Shown: one piece after another, positions 1 through 10,781 of the stretch
Position numbering within the stretch: position 1 is the first letter of the stretch
How the letters are laid out: each line of letters opens with the position of its first letter
NCBI GenBank assembly: GCA_963971425.1
Contig: OZ020516.1
Coordinates: forward strand, 17,968,593 to 18,032,592
DNA length: 64,000 nt
Reading direction: 5' to 3'
From: Bryoerythrophyllum caledonicum
Lineage: Eukaryota > Streptophyta > Bryopsida > Pottiales > Pottiaceae
Translations under genes and position numbers: made by a program
Notes under the pieces: generated by a model
What the model saw: the letters and a program-made list of their open reading frames with translations, nothing else
What the model was told of the DNA's origin: nothing
The model's database searches: none

Positions 1-2366
1 TTATCGTTTAAAGCATTTTGCAGTTGCTCGCCTATACATCGGAGGTATGCGTTTTTGAGGGAGAAAGCTTCAAGTCCAAATAGGCTTTGTGGTAGTTGGG
101 TTATTGCATTTGACATACATTTTGGTAATCCACACATGGTTTTTTGTATGGCTATTATTTTTTTATCAAGTTTTTTGATAGCTGGCATAGAGTATGGTAC
201 ACCGTAGAAACTGTATGCCACACCTGGGCGTAGTACGGTATCAACCATTTTTATTTTTTGTTTCATGGTGGCTGGGCATGTTGTTAGTTCTTTGCATTGT
301 TTGATGAGTTTTGTCGTTGTGGTGTGGATTTGGATTTTCCATTTTAGTGAGGGAACAAGGTTTGTGCCTAAGTATATGTATGGTTCATTTTGGTGTAGTA
401 TAGGGATCGGTTGATTGCGGTAATTGATGTTCGAGGCTTGCAATAGGGCTTTAAAAGTGGTAGGGTTCAATTTGGATTTGTTTGGGCATCCGGTAGCGGC
501 ACATTTTGGGACACCTACGTCCATACCGGCCCATTTACAATATCTATCAATTTTGTTTAGTTGTATTTGGATTGATTTGATTTTGTTAGTTATGGTGGCT
601 AGGTCATCCGCGTATGCGGCAGAGTTTATTATGACCTATGATGTGCCAAAAGTGTATCCGTAATTTCCTCTTTCTAGCCATCTGAGTAGTGGTTCTAGAA
701 ATATAATGAATAGGTATGGGCTGAGGGTATCCCCTTGTATAGTTCCTCTTTGGATGGGTATAGGTTTTGTTTTCCCAAAATGTTCACCGGTATATCATGT
801 GGATGATTTAGAATAGATGTTTCCAACAAGTGTAGTTGCATCTTTTGGGTAACCAAGGTCCATCATTATTGCTAGAAGCCGGGCATGGTCAATTGAGCCA
901 AAGGCATTTTTGAAGTCCACGTATAGTATGTATATATCTTGGTTAGTAAATTTTGCGTCTTCTAGTGCGGCTATTATAGTTTGTATTTGTCGTGCAGTAC
1001 TTCTCTCTGCTCTAAATCCTTCTTGACTATCATGTAGGATTTTGAATTTTTCGCCGTATGAGGATAGTATGGAGGTGAGTGTACTGGTAAAAAGTTTGTA
1101 TATTGTGTTAGCTAGTGCAATTGGTCTATGGTTGGGTAGTATGGACGGGTCGCCTTTTTTGTATAGTAGAATTGTTGTACTTAATTTCCATGAGTTTGGT
1201 ATCTGTTTTTGTTTATAGCAATGGGAGAAGAATAGAAATAATAGCTTGTGAAATCTTGGAGGCATGTTTTTGAGTATTGAGTTTGGTATGCAGTTTGGGC
1301 CTGGGGCTTTATTATTTCCAAGATTTTGAAGGCATGTGTCGTATGTGGCTCTGTTGAGGTATTTATGTAGTGGAATTTCTGGTTCGCCCCGTTTGTCAAG
1401 GGTATATCCGTCCAGGTCGTGCCAAGGGTATTGGCGTATTGCACATGTGCATTCTATTGTATGTTGTGGCTGGTAATTACATGTTGGTACTGTTGATCTA
1501 TTGGTTTTTGTTTGTTGGTTAAATATTTCATTCGCAATGTCTTCGGGGCTAGTTAGAATATTATTATATTGATCTGTGATACAATCCATTGGTGGGGATT
1601 CAAGGTTTTTGAAGACTTTTTGGTTAATTTTTTTGGGGCTGATTTCGTATAGTTGTCTGTATTTTGAGATGGCTTTTTTAATGTTTTCTTTTGTGTATTT
1701 TGTGATTATTCTCCGGGCTTGTATGTTGGCATTTTTTGCAATTATCGCGATATCTCTTATCCATGTATCGTGGAGAAGGTCCGGAGGCGGCGGGGTAGGG
1801 ATTTGGGTGTGTTGTATAGTTAGTAGTTCGTTGTGTATGGGGTGGTTACGCCATTGAGGGTTGTTTTTTACAATTCTAATGGTTTTACGTATGGTATGGT
1901 ATGTGGTTAAGTGTTGTTTCCAAGTTTTAGAAAGTTTGCGGGGTAGATACCCGCCTTGTTGAGAGGTTCTATTTGTCATTTGGGATATTGGGTGTGCTCT
2001 ACAAGTTTGTTCTAGTGTATCAGAGATTTTATTGATGAGTTTGTCTAGAGAGTGGCATGCTTCTTGCCATTGTGCTTGTGTTAATTGACTATTATTTTCA
2101 AGAGTGTTTATGAGGGAGTCTATTTGTATGGAGTTTTCTTCGAAGAAATTTGTGTTGAATTTTTCTATGTTGGTTTTTGGGATGGGGTTGAGTATGCGTA
2201 TAGTGTCTTTGTTTGGGATTGTAGGAGTTCTACTAATTAGTGTTTTATTTGGGATGTGCAATTGTATGGGAAAGTGGTAGAGTTGAGAATAATATCTTTG
2301 TTTGTTGTGGAGGTGCATTGTGTATTGTTGTTTGTATTTATATAGAATCCATCTATTAGACTCCAA
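1..2366 (-). pseudogene. LINE ORF2, reverse transcriptase part
   Basis: Codes for the RT domain of the LINE. Visible are a fingers motif (NHRPIALANTIYKLFT), QEGFRAERSTARQI, the catalytic motif A (YILYVDFKNAFGSIDH, about 890-935), the motif RGTIQGDTLSPYLF (about 720-760) and the catalytic YADD (near 603-614). Downstream of YADD come a GTNLVPSLKWK stretch and C-terminal residues running to the window edge. A TGA at about 793-795 lies between motif A and the RGTIQGDTLSP motif, and the frame differs from the upstream endonuclease, so the protein cannot be made as one chain. N-terminally it overlaps the endonuclease reading frame by about 130 nt, with the frame change near 2260-2290. Function in the living element would be target-primed reverse transcription. 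Confidence 0.85.
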
Positions 2367-3655
2367 TCACTATAATTGTAGCCACCTTGTCTAGAGAATT
2401 GTGTATCGGTATTGATGTAAGTGAAGTTTAAGTTTTCTGTGAAGCGGCGCCATTGGTAATCAATGTTTTGAGGGGGGGTGTGTTGGTTTCCATTTTGGCG
2501 GCCAATTAGCGCTATGTCTCTATTGAAGTCTCCACATAATAGGTATGTATGATTGGGATGATTATTAATTTGGGATGTAATAGTGTTTTGTATATCTAGG
2601 AGAAATCTAGTATCTTCGGGATGGGATGGCATATACATGTGAAAGATTAACCACGGTTGTAGTGGGTGATTAGTGATTTTAATTATTTGAATGTATGGTG
2701 ATATGTGCATTGGGGTAGGGATTTTGTTGATGTTGCCTGGAAATGTATATTTTTTGTGTATTAATATAAGGAGGCCACCGCGGCCTGGTGTGTATGGTCT
2801 CCGTTGTTGCATGCATCTTGTAAGTGCATGTGTATTGTTAAAGATGAGTTTATAGTTTTGAAATATATTTTGTATATATTTTGTAGATTTTGTGGCGGTT
2901 AGTTTTGTTTCTTGTATAACTATGAGGGCCGGTGGTGTGTCTGTGTTTGCGACTAAAGTTTGTAAGCTAGGAAGGGCAGTGTTTAGTGAGGAGGCATTCC
3001 ATGTGATTATGTATGTATTTTCTTGGTTTGATCTAATGTTTTGATTTTGTGGAGGAATGTAGGGTGGTAGTGGAGGCGGGTGGATGTATTCCGGTATAGG
3101 GTTTAAGCATTTTAGTGATTCGTTGATGAGATCGTTAGGGAGGTAAGGGAATCTTTGTTTTATTGTTTTGTTTGAGGGAGGTATGGTTTGATTATGTAAG
3201 AAGTTATATAATTCTTGATGTATTGTATTTTCATGGTTTATGATATTTTGGTTGTCTTCAAGAAACTTTGTGTAAGGGTGTGGGGTGTGTATGTGTTGTT
3301 CTGGTGGGTTTTGTAAGTTTAGTAGAGTTTGTAAAAGTGTATTAGTCCATGCGATTATGTTCGGATTTTGTGGATTTAAGAGATGGTTACATTGATCTAT
3401 TTGTGGGTGAGTAGTGACTACTAGGGCATATAGAATGTGAGGTGTTGGATGTGTATTTTTTTGTTGTATGTATTGAGCAATGTTTGGATGTGTGGTGTTA
3501 TGCGTGTGGTGTGTTGTGTGTGTGTTTTTTAAGAGAGGTGCAAAGGTTTTTGCAATGTATCCATATTCTGGTTGTAGTTTTATGGTATTAGGTTTGAAGT
3601 ATATTTTGGCGTTTTTCTTATGTGATGTGGGGTGTCTTTTTAATATGTTAGGCAT
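2260..3655 (-). pseudogene. LINE ORF2, apurinic-type endonuclease part
   Basis: N-terminal half of ORF2. Endonuclease/exonuclease/phosphatase motifs occur in the right order: WNASSLN (about 3000), VIQETKLTA (about 2930), MYMPSHPEDT (about 2620), LLCGDFNRD (about 2530) and SLIDGFY (about 2350), which corresponds to the SxxDH motif with H replaced by G. The domain nicks target DNA in LINE retrotransposition. The ATG-proximal part (about 3655-3050) is rich in Asn, Thr, His, Pro and Ile and matches no domain I know. A related low-complexity copy lies upstream at about 4160-4340 (KIYFIPNTIKKYRKYKHIA versus KIYFKPNTIKLQPEYGYIA), so the N-terminus of this ORF was partly duplicated. Confidence 0.8.
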
Positions 3656-4790
3656 GGGTCCTGGGTTGGTTTCTATGTCTCCTCCTAGTAGTAGTAGAAG
3701 TTTGTTTGGAATTTTTATTTTTTGTATAATTTTTTGGGGATTTATTATGTTGTTAAGGTTTGTTTGTTTGGGGGGGGGTGGATGTTTGTATTTTGTGTGT
3801 GAAGGGGGGTTTTTTTTGTTTTTTATTTTTATAGTGGGTGGAGTTGTTTTTAGTTTTTTATGTGTCCATGTGCTTTTTTGCGTAGTTGTTTTAGTTATTT
3901 TAATGATGTATGGGTGTGTGTATGCTTGTTTATGTGTTTTTATGGTTGTGTGTGGCCATGTGTGTATGTGATTGTTATGTGTGAGGATTTTTGTATATGG
4001 ATTTGTGTGGGTATTTGAGGGGATGTTGATATATTGTGTAGGGAAATTCTGTAATTTGGCATGGGTATTTTGTAGTGTGTTGGTCCTTTGAGTGGTATAT
4101 GGTTTTTTTTGGAAAAAACGGTCGGTTGTAGTTATTTCTAATAGGGTGTGTAGTTTTTATTGGGGCATATGGGATATGTGACGAGGGGTGCGAGCTATGT
4201 TGAGTGTATTAGTTCTTTTTATTTGGTGTTTGATATGTGTATTTTTTTGGAGAGATGGAGGTATTTGGGCAATGTGTTTATATTTTCGGTATTTTTTTAT
4301 GGTATTTGGTATGAAGTATATTTTGTCATTTTTCTTTTTGTTGACATGTTTAGTTGGAATGGTTTTATTTGTCTTATAGTGGGTGGTGTTTTTTGGTGTT
4401 TCTTTTTTTGTTTTTGTTTGTATTTGTCTGTGTTTACCCATTAGAATGTATGTTTTGTGTGTAGAGGTTTTATTTCTTTTGTATTTGTATGTGTTTTTGT
4501 GTGTGTATTTTTGTGTGAGTTTGTGTATGTTTGTGGGTGTATGGATGGTGTATTTGTGTGTGGTTTTGTGTGTGTTTGTGTTTGTGTGTTTTGTGTGTGT
4601 ATGTGTATATGTGTTTGTGCGTGTGTTTTTGTATTTATATGTTGTTTTGGAGTATGTATTTTTATTGGTATGTGTGGTGATGTGTTTTTGTTGTATAGGT
4701 GTATGTGGGGTTTGATGTGTATGTGGTTTTGTGTGAGTTTTGTTTTTGTGTATTTGTAAATTTTTACCACGTATGTATTTCTGGGAGTGA
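3656..4790 (-). repeat. GT/CA-rich low-complexity part of the LINE
   Basis: About 1.1 kb strongly biased to G and T on the plus strand, with near-microsatellite runs of TGTGTTTGTGTGTTTTG around 4490-4720. On the minus (LINE) strand it reads as Thr/His/Lys/Asn-rich sequence over 281 codons (5002-4157). It lies between ORF1 and the recognisable part of ORF2 and may be an expanded N-terminal tract of ORF2 or a spacer. Plus-strand open frames here are by-products of the base bias. Confidence 0.6.
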
Positions 4791-4998
4791 TTTTTGTATT
4801 GAGTATAGTATGTAGTTTTTGTAATAGTGTATGTATTCAGAAAAATACCGTATACATTTTTTGGTGTATTGTATTTGTATTCTACTATGTTTCTAAGTAC
4901 TTGTATTCTAGAATGTATATTGTAGTCTTTACTATACCAAGTATTGTACTTATGGTCTATGGTATGGTAACTAATGATTACCTTGTAGTCTTTTTTCT

Positions 4999-6876
4999 TC
5001 ACATGTTTGATGGGTCTTTGTCTTCAAGTGATAGGTTCTTCTTTTCCGTTGTGACGGATATGCTCTTGAGTACTCCAAACAATGCATCTTGTAAGTTTTC
5101 CATCTCCCCCTTGAGTTCCTTGTGCATTTTGTCGGTATATTCTCGGGCCTCCTTTCTAATCTTTTTGTTGTTGTTCTCCAAGAGTTCCACCATATCCTCC
5201 TTGGTGATAGCCTTGTTCTTGTCTTGCAAAGTGTAGGTGGAGATGGTATTGACAATTGCGGTGTTGATATCATCAAAGCCAAAGCTCTTCACTTCTTCTT
5301 CGGTGGGGCGGTTGGTTCCTTCTAGACTCCTCCTATGTGGTGCAAAATCCACATAATTGCCATTCATGACAAAAGTTTTGTGTACAAAGGTCCTATACAC
5401 GATAGGATTAGCACAAAGAACATTGGCATTACCGTTGTGACAATTTCCATCTTCTTTGTGGAACCAAATATTTCTTACCTTAGCTCCTCCCATTATCTTG
5501 TAAATTTCATGCGAGGTATTCATAACATCAAGATGAATAGGGAGAGGAGATAGGGTTAAGGTAAGGGCTTCTTTCATTGCTTTGGTCTCTACCACACCAT
5601 TGGTACCTTTGTTGTCTTGTACTTGTTTTGCTTGCACCACCTCTCCTCTCACGACAAAGTGGTGTGCTAGCATTTTCTTTGTCTGGAGCGGTGTCGTGGC
5701 GATGATAAATGCATGTGTATCTCCATGGCCTTTTTGCACACCGGAGACCTCGAATTTGTGCCTGCGGTGGAAGCTACTCTCAAGGATTTCCTTAAAGAGA
5801 GCTTGAGCTGAAAAGTCCATCAAGTTCTCACTTTTGACCTTCACAGAAAGGTTAGCACCTTTTGCAATCCCAAGGTAAGCCTTGCATACTTTCCCCACAA
5901 CAATCTCATCGTCAATTTCAAGGATAAATGGCCTAATGCCCTTCAAGAGTAATAGACCATCATACTCGGGCTTGTGTAGGTGCATTTTAATACTCCCACT
6001 CCAAACTCCTTTCTTTCCTCCTTTTTTGATGCTCAAGCATTGAATTACTAGTGGGTCTACAATGTTTTTTCCAAGCATTATGTCCATTTTGTTGAGCCTT
6101 TCAAGAACCATCTTTTTAACAATATCATGCATGAGAGGGGTTTTAGGGAGTTCGAAGTGGATTGCAACGTGGTAATCAAAGGATAGGCCAGAATTCTCAT
6201 TAATCTTGATGTCATATGGGATTTGGGTTAGATTAAAATGTTGTCCCTCAATTCCTTTTAATGACATGGGATATAGGGTTTGTGGGATCCTAGGAAATGC
6301 AACTCTTGCTTCGCTTACCTCTTCCGCTTCTTCCTTGCGCATGCCTCTTGTCATCATGTCCGCCACCTTTTTGCCGCTATAGAGTTCTTCCTCTCCTTCT
6401 TCCACCGCTAAGGCCTCCATGGCTTGGAAGCCCAACCAAAACTTGAATTTAGTTAATTCGGGTGTTTGAGTGTACTTACCTTTTTCAGATGTGGAAGCTC
6501 TGCTCTTCTTGTTGGCGCTAGAAGTTTCTTCACCTTTTCTTGCTGCTTTTGCATTCTGGACCTTGGCTGGGCTGCTCTCAGGGGACTCCACTTCCATTTT
6601 TGTATCCAGGTTCCGCTGGGTATACCCTGCCATAGTAGGGTGGAGGTTTACCTGGTTATTGCGGTGGTGTGAGGTGAGTCTTGGGTGGGCTGGGTCGTGG
6701 TCTGGAGTTGGCGCTCTTCTGGGTTTCTTGGGTTTTGCTGTTGGCAGTCTCAGTTGTCTAAACTGGGGACGCGCTTTGTTGTCGTTATGGGTAAAAGTTA
6801 CCTTCCTCCCTCGGCGTTCCTTCTTGGCTCCTGGAGTTCGGCGCTCTTCTGCTTGGCGCTTCCTCAAACCAGCCAA
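4999..6876 (-). CDS. LINE ORF1 protein
   Basis: An uninterrupted frame of about 625 codons upstream of ORF2 on the same strand. The N-terminal 130 residues are basic and low in complexity (Lys/Arg/Ser/Pro-rich, e.g. KKERRGRKVTFTHN), as expected for a nucleic-acid-binding region. The middle (about 180-500) is a folded region I do not recognise; no CCHC knuckles are visible. The C-terminal 80 residues (EDMVELLENNNKKIRKEAR onward) are charged and predicted coiled coil, typical for trimerising ORF1 proteins. The 6876 boundary is a TTG; the first in-frame ATG lies about 80 codons further in (MAGYTQRN), so the exact start is uncertain. It would package LINE RNA. Unlike ORF2 it shows no stop, so the copy may be young. 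Confidence 0.75.
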   Translation of the reverse strand: MAGLRKRQAEERRTPGAKKERRGRKVTFTHNDNKARPQFRQLRLPTAKPKKPRRAPTPDHDPAHPRLTSHHRNNQVNLHPTMAGYTQRNLDTKMEVESPESSPAKVQNAKAARKGEETSSANKKSRASTSEKGKYTQTPELTKFKFWLGFQAMEALAVEEGEEELYSGKKVADMMTRGMRKEEAEEVSEARVAFPRIPQTLYPMSLKGIEGQHFNLTQIPYDIKINENSGLSFDYHVAIHFELPKTPLMHDIVKKMVLERLNKMDIMLGKNIVDPLVIQCLSIKKGGKKGVWSGSIKMHLHKPEYDGLLLLKGIRPFILEIDDEIVVGKVCKAYLGIAKGANLSVKVKSENLMDFSAQALFKEILESSFHRRHKFEVSGVQKGHGDTHAFIIATTPLQTKKMLAHHFVVRGEVVQAKQVQDNKGTNGVVETKAMKEALTLTLSPLPIHLDVMNTSHEIYKIMGGAKVRNIWFHKEDGNCHNGNANVLCANPIVYRTFVHKTFVMNGNYVDFAPHRRSLEGTNRPTEEEVKSFGFDDINTAIVNTISTYTLQDKNKAITKEDMVELLENNNKKIRKEAREYTDKMHKELKGEMENLQDALFGVLKSISVTTEKKNLSLEDKDPSNM

Positions 6877-6899
6877 GAATCGGCGCCTTCTCTCATTGC

Positions 6900-8700
6900 A
6901 GGTTCATGCGGTTAGTCTTACCTTGCTGCGCTTCTTGGTCTTGTTGTGTTCGCTGATGGTGTGGGTAGTAGGTTTCTCGGCTCTTGAGTTTGTGTGTTGT
7001 TCCTCGTCTATTGTGTCTATGGGCAGCGGGCTCTTGGTTTTTTGTGTTTCTTGCTGCTGCTCTAGCAGCTGTAGGATGTCTGTGTCGGCTCTACAGGTTC
7101 GCGGCTGAGGTTCTCGGTTCAGGTAATGCTTTCGGGGAGTGCCTGTAAGGGTTCCGGGAGGGGAGGCTACGGGTTCGCCACGGGGGGGGAGTCTCTGGGG
7201 ATTGTCTACTGGGGTTCTGGGGGGGGAGACTACTGGTTGGTGGCAGGGGGATTGTTTGTGGGGAGTGTCTGCAAGGGTTCCGGGAGGGGGGACTTCGGGG
7301 TCGTAGCAGGTGGGGTGTCTATTGGGGCTGCCTGTGTCGGTTTTTTGGGTTCGCGGCTTAGGTTCGCGGCACAGGTATTGCTTTCGGGGAGTGTCTGTGA
7401 GAGTTCTTGGAGGGGAGGCTACTGGTTCGCCACTGGGGGGGAGACTACGGGTTGGTGGCAGGGGGATTATTTGTGGAGGGTGTCTGTATGGGTTCCGGGA
7501 GAGGGGACTCTGGGGTCGTAGCGGGTGGGGTGTCTACGGGGGGTGTTCGTCTTCTTGGAGGGCTGGGGTTTAGGGTCGGTTGGGGATTGGGGAGAGTTTG
7601 GCCGGGGTAAGAGAGGGTGACGAAAGGCTGAGGGAGGGGTGGGGGAGCTCTGAGGGGGGGTAAGGGAGGGGATGGTTGGGGGAAGGTTGGGTCGGGGAAA
7701 GCTTGAGGTTGGGGGGGGCTGGGGGTGATGTTGTCTTCGTTTCTTGTTCTGTATGTGTCGTCGATTGAGTCTGTGTTGTGTCAGGTTAAGTCTGGGTTTA
7801 GTTGGGGGTGGGTCAGGTGGGTTTGTGCGTAGATTTGGTGTGTGGGGTGGGAGGGGGTTCCAGGCTTCTACTGTCGATGGCTCTACCTGTTGATCTTTTG
7901 TTTTTGGTTTCTACAGAACAGAGGACGACGCTTCCGCGTGGAGGGGAAGGATCTGGTGCAGAGTTTGACGCAGGGGATGTGCAAGGAGGAGGTAAATCTA
8001 TTTCTTGTGGTGTTGTGTCTATTTGGTACTGTATGTGAGAGATGGGAGAGGTATTCCTTGGTTTGTATCAGTGCTGTGTCTTGTCTAAGTGATGTGACAC
8101 TGATGCTATGTCTAGATGTTCTAGTCGTGGTTCTAAGTGGGAGAGGGAGAAGGATTTGTGAAATCGGGATGGCCTTGTTACTGCAGTTAGGAAAGGAATG
8201 AAAATGCGGGTAGGGAGTAAACGTACTTGGGTTTGGTAGTACTGATCGTCTTTGATGATTACGTAGGTGTGTCGAGCTACTGAGTTTGCTCCTCGTTGTA
8301 GCGGCGTTTATTGCTGCTCCACTTCTATAGGCAGCTCTGCGAGATACCCCTATCAGCGCTGTGGAGGTCTCTGTTGCTCCTCTTTCCTTGGGGGCAGTGT
8401 TGCTGGGTGACGTCCGCCTTGGTGCGGTGGAGAACTTTGCTGCACTTTTCTTCGTGTGAGCAATGCTGCTTCGTGTAGTCCTTGGTGCCGTGTGGGTCTC
8501 TATTTCCCCTCTCCTCTTGAAGGCAGCGCTGTTGTTCCTTGGTGCTGTGACGGTCTCTGTTGTACCACTCCTCGTGGGGGCAAAGTGGCTTCTTGCAGTT
8601 CTTCTTGTTTCTGTGGGTGGCTCTGTTATGCTCCTCGTGAAGGCAGCTCTGCTTCTCACGGATCTCTTTAGTGTTGTGGAGTTGCTACACTTAACTCTTG
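6900..8700 (-). repeat. LINE 5' leader with two tandem-repeat blocks
   Basis: Upstream of ORF1 the sequence is G-rich on plus (C-rich in LINE sense). Block 1, about 7105-7555, is a tandem duplication with a period of about 252 nt: copies begin near 7105 and 7353 and share GCTTTCGGGGAGTG, CCGGGAGGGG and GGTGGCAGGGGGATT; the second copy is about 50 nt shorter. Block 2, about 8330-8700, has six degenerate units of about 62 nt that start GGCAGCNCTGCT (near 8331, 8391, 8459, 8522, 8580, 8642). Tandem 5' monomers act as promoters in some LINEs (e.g. mouse L1); a promoter role here is inference. Between the blocks (7600-8330) I see only G-rich unique sequence. Confidence 0.6.
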
Positions 8701-9270
8701 TAATAAAGCATACTAACGTGCATTTCCTATTGCGTAATGCGTATATGAGACCTAATTCTGATAACCAAACTGTGCAAGAGATGGGAGGGTAAGTTGTAGC
8801 CTGTGATGTTGCATTAGAGCTGCGTTGCAGCCATACTCGGTGATGTCCTCGCGCGATCTTGGAGTTTGAGTTCCTGGGTTTGGGGAAGGGAGGACTTGAT
8901 GGGAGAGTTTGCAGATCTCTGATGTGTCGTTGTCTATGTGCACTAAGTGTTTGCAGATCTTGCCCAACACTAAGCTCCCTGCTTCAGAACAGACTTACAC
9001 AGATCTGCATCTACTTAGGACACCTTCTAACTCCTCTCCTCAGATCTGGTGTTGAGCCATCCAACACGTCTACTTTGTCTCTCAAATCTCACCATACCAC
9101 CACAGATTTGTACACTACGAGGGCTCACAATAGGGCCAGCCAACCCCTATCACACGCAGTTTGCAGTTCACAGGCTAAGTCCCCACCTCCCCTCACCAGG
9201 AATTACGAAGCTCACTCTCTAGCCATTCCCAAGTCGAACCCTTAGATCCAGCAACTAAACACCCTTTGTG
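8700..9270. other. No gene recognised
   Basis: Unique sequence between the LINE leader and the inverted-repeat pair around the next gene. Open frames on both strands are short, start without support and resemble nothing known to me. Confidence 0.5.
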
Positions 9271-9375
9271 GAATACATAAGATTGTATCAAATTTAGCAA
9301 GACTTACACCCTTGGATTGAGAATTCTTCAACTAACATCTTTCATTTGGAGGTCATTTCAAATCTGAACTTTGTT
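9270..9375 (+). repeat. Inverted repeat, left copy, flanking the PD-(D/E)XK-like gene
   Basis: About 105 nt (core CAACTAACATCTTTCATTTG at about 9330-9349) that recurs in reverse complement at about 12443-12548, roughly 70% identical over the whole stretch by eye. The core is followed by GGAGGTCATTTCAAATCTGAAC here and by GGAAGTTATTTCAATATCTGAAC in the other copy. The pair brackets the gene at 10782-11660, so this may be the end of a 3.3-kb element or simply a dispersed MITE-like sequence. Confidence 0.5.
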
Positions 9376-9657
9376 ATGTTCAAATACGCCATTATACGGG
9401 TAGAATACCGTGGCCACCACTGGCACGTTGTGTCGTTTGAGAGTTAACAAATGTTCTGTGTTCTACCAAGTAAAATACGTACATACAGTTCCCGACTAAC
9501 CCTCTATTAAACGATATATCAAGCATCGTGAACGACAAACGTACAACGGACGTGACGAAAGATCTTTCGTCGGCTCGTCTTCCCCTACCTAAACCCGTTC
9601 TCACACCCAAAACCGCTACAATCACGAAATTCGTAGACCCTGGATTCAATGTCTACA

Positions 9658-10205
9658 AAATATGTAGAATGTAACATCTTAAGGTGCAGCCGCGAGTTTG
9701 TGTCCTCGTCCCCAACACCGCCCTCGACGAGCCTTCATAGATATCCACACTCTCGAAAGCTCTCGTCTCCGCTGCGGCACTTTCATCGGCGTGCTCTTCG
9801 CCAGCCCGAAGTGCGACCCCCGACTCACAGGTAAGCCAAGCTGATTCTCTTTCTTTTGAGCCACTCTGCGTGTAATTTGGTGCACTTTGGAGCTAGTGGT
9901 AGTTAGCTAGGGTTTCGTGTCAGGTTTCTGCACAGGTTTCTGCAAAATATGTAGAATGTAACATCTTAAGGTGCAGCCGCGAGTTTGTGTCTTCTTCAAC
10001 ACCGCCCTCGACGAGCTACACTCTCGAAAGCTCTCGTCTCCGCTGCGGCACCTTCATCGGCGTGCTCCTCTGCCAGCCCGAAGCGCGACCCCCGTCTCAC
10101 AGGCTAGCCAAGCTGATTCTCTTTCTTTTGAGCCACTCGGCGTGTGATTTGGTGCAGTTTGGAGCTAGTGATAGTTAGCTAGGGTTTCGTGTCAGGTTTC
10201 TAGTA
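9658..10205 (+). repeat. Tandemly duplicated leader region of the next gene
   Basis: Two direct copies of about 270 nt, 9658-9945 and 9946-10205, sharing TATGTAGAATGTAACATC, GTGCAGCCGCGAGTTTGTGT, CTCGTCTCCGCTGCGGCAC and GTTAGCTAGGGTTTCGTGTC. In copy 1 the shared CTCACAG is followed by GTAAGCC, a good 5' splice site; in copy 2 the same place reads GCTAGCC. The region lies 600-1100 nt upstream of the gene at 10782 and is probably its promoter plus a non-coding first exon. The splice role is inference. Confidence 0.6.
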
Positions 10206-10781
10206 GCAAGAAAGAGTTTGCTGGGGATGGTCGCCCAGGAAATCTAACCCTAATCTTCGAGGTCCTCAGGTCTAGGTCGGGGAGAGCGGTTGATGTATTT
10301 GTGCATTTTTCAACACTAGAAGATTTTCTTTTGACGAAATATTTCTCTAGATTTTTGGCGTCAGTGTTGAATTCCGTTTCGGTTTGTGTTAGAGTGTGAT
10401 ATTGTGTTTTATGTTAGGGAGTGCGAGATCCAGTGGTAATAGCAGCGGTTCCTTTCGCTTGGGAGACGATCGTGTCGGATTACGGCATTTTGAGTTTGCT
10501 GTTGAATGAAGCGTTTGGACCGATTCGTAGTTTTGCAGCTTGTTTGTGTATCTGGTAGTTTGTCACTAGTTTCTGCACCTCGGAGTACGGATTCTTGGGG
10601 TTGTAGTTAATCTGGTCGTTTTCACATGTTTTGTATAGAAAATGCGATGTGCTTGTAGGGATAGTGTTGGTTGTGTGCGCGCTTCGTTGTTTGCTTGTGA
10701 CGAATTGCCTTCTTTTGGTTGCTTATTTGTCTGTTTTACTTTCTACGAAACAGAAGGAGCGGACTCTCATGGCGATGCTTT

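Larger units (their letters stand above)
1..8700 (-). mobile_element. Non-LTR retrotransposon (LINE), minus strand, 3' end beyond the window
   Basis: A leftward-reading element with, in order from its 5' end (right), a repeated G/C-skewed leader (about 8700-6900), ORF1 (6876-4999), a low-complexity stretch, then ORF2 with an AP-type endonuclease followed by reverse transcriptase. The window starts inside the C-terminal part of ORF2, so the 3' UTR and tail are missing. ORF1 followed by an EN-RT ORF2 is the classic two-ORF LINE plan. Reading frame changes between EN and RT and an in-frame stop inside RT show that this copy is dead. The clade is unresolved. The right boundary at about 8700 is inferred from the end of the leader repeats, not from a target duplication. 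Confidence 0.85.

Noticed and set aside
3480-4760. Several long plus-strand open frames rich in Val, Cys, Phe and Leu
   Set aside because: They run antisense to the LINE and arise from the GT-rich base bias; no domain and no plausible start.
7883-8659. 258-codon minus-strand frame (Arg/Thr/Ser-rich)
   Set aside because: It spans the 62-nt repeats of the LINE leader and is probably their by-product, although a leader ORF cannot be excluded.
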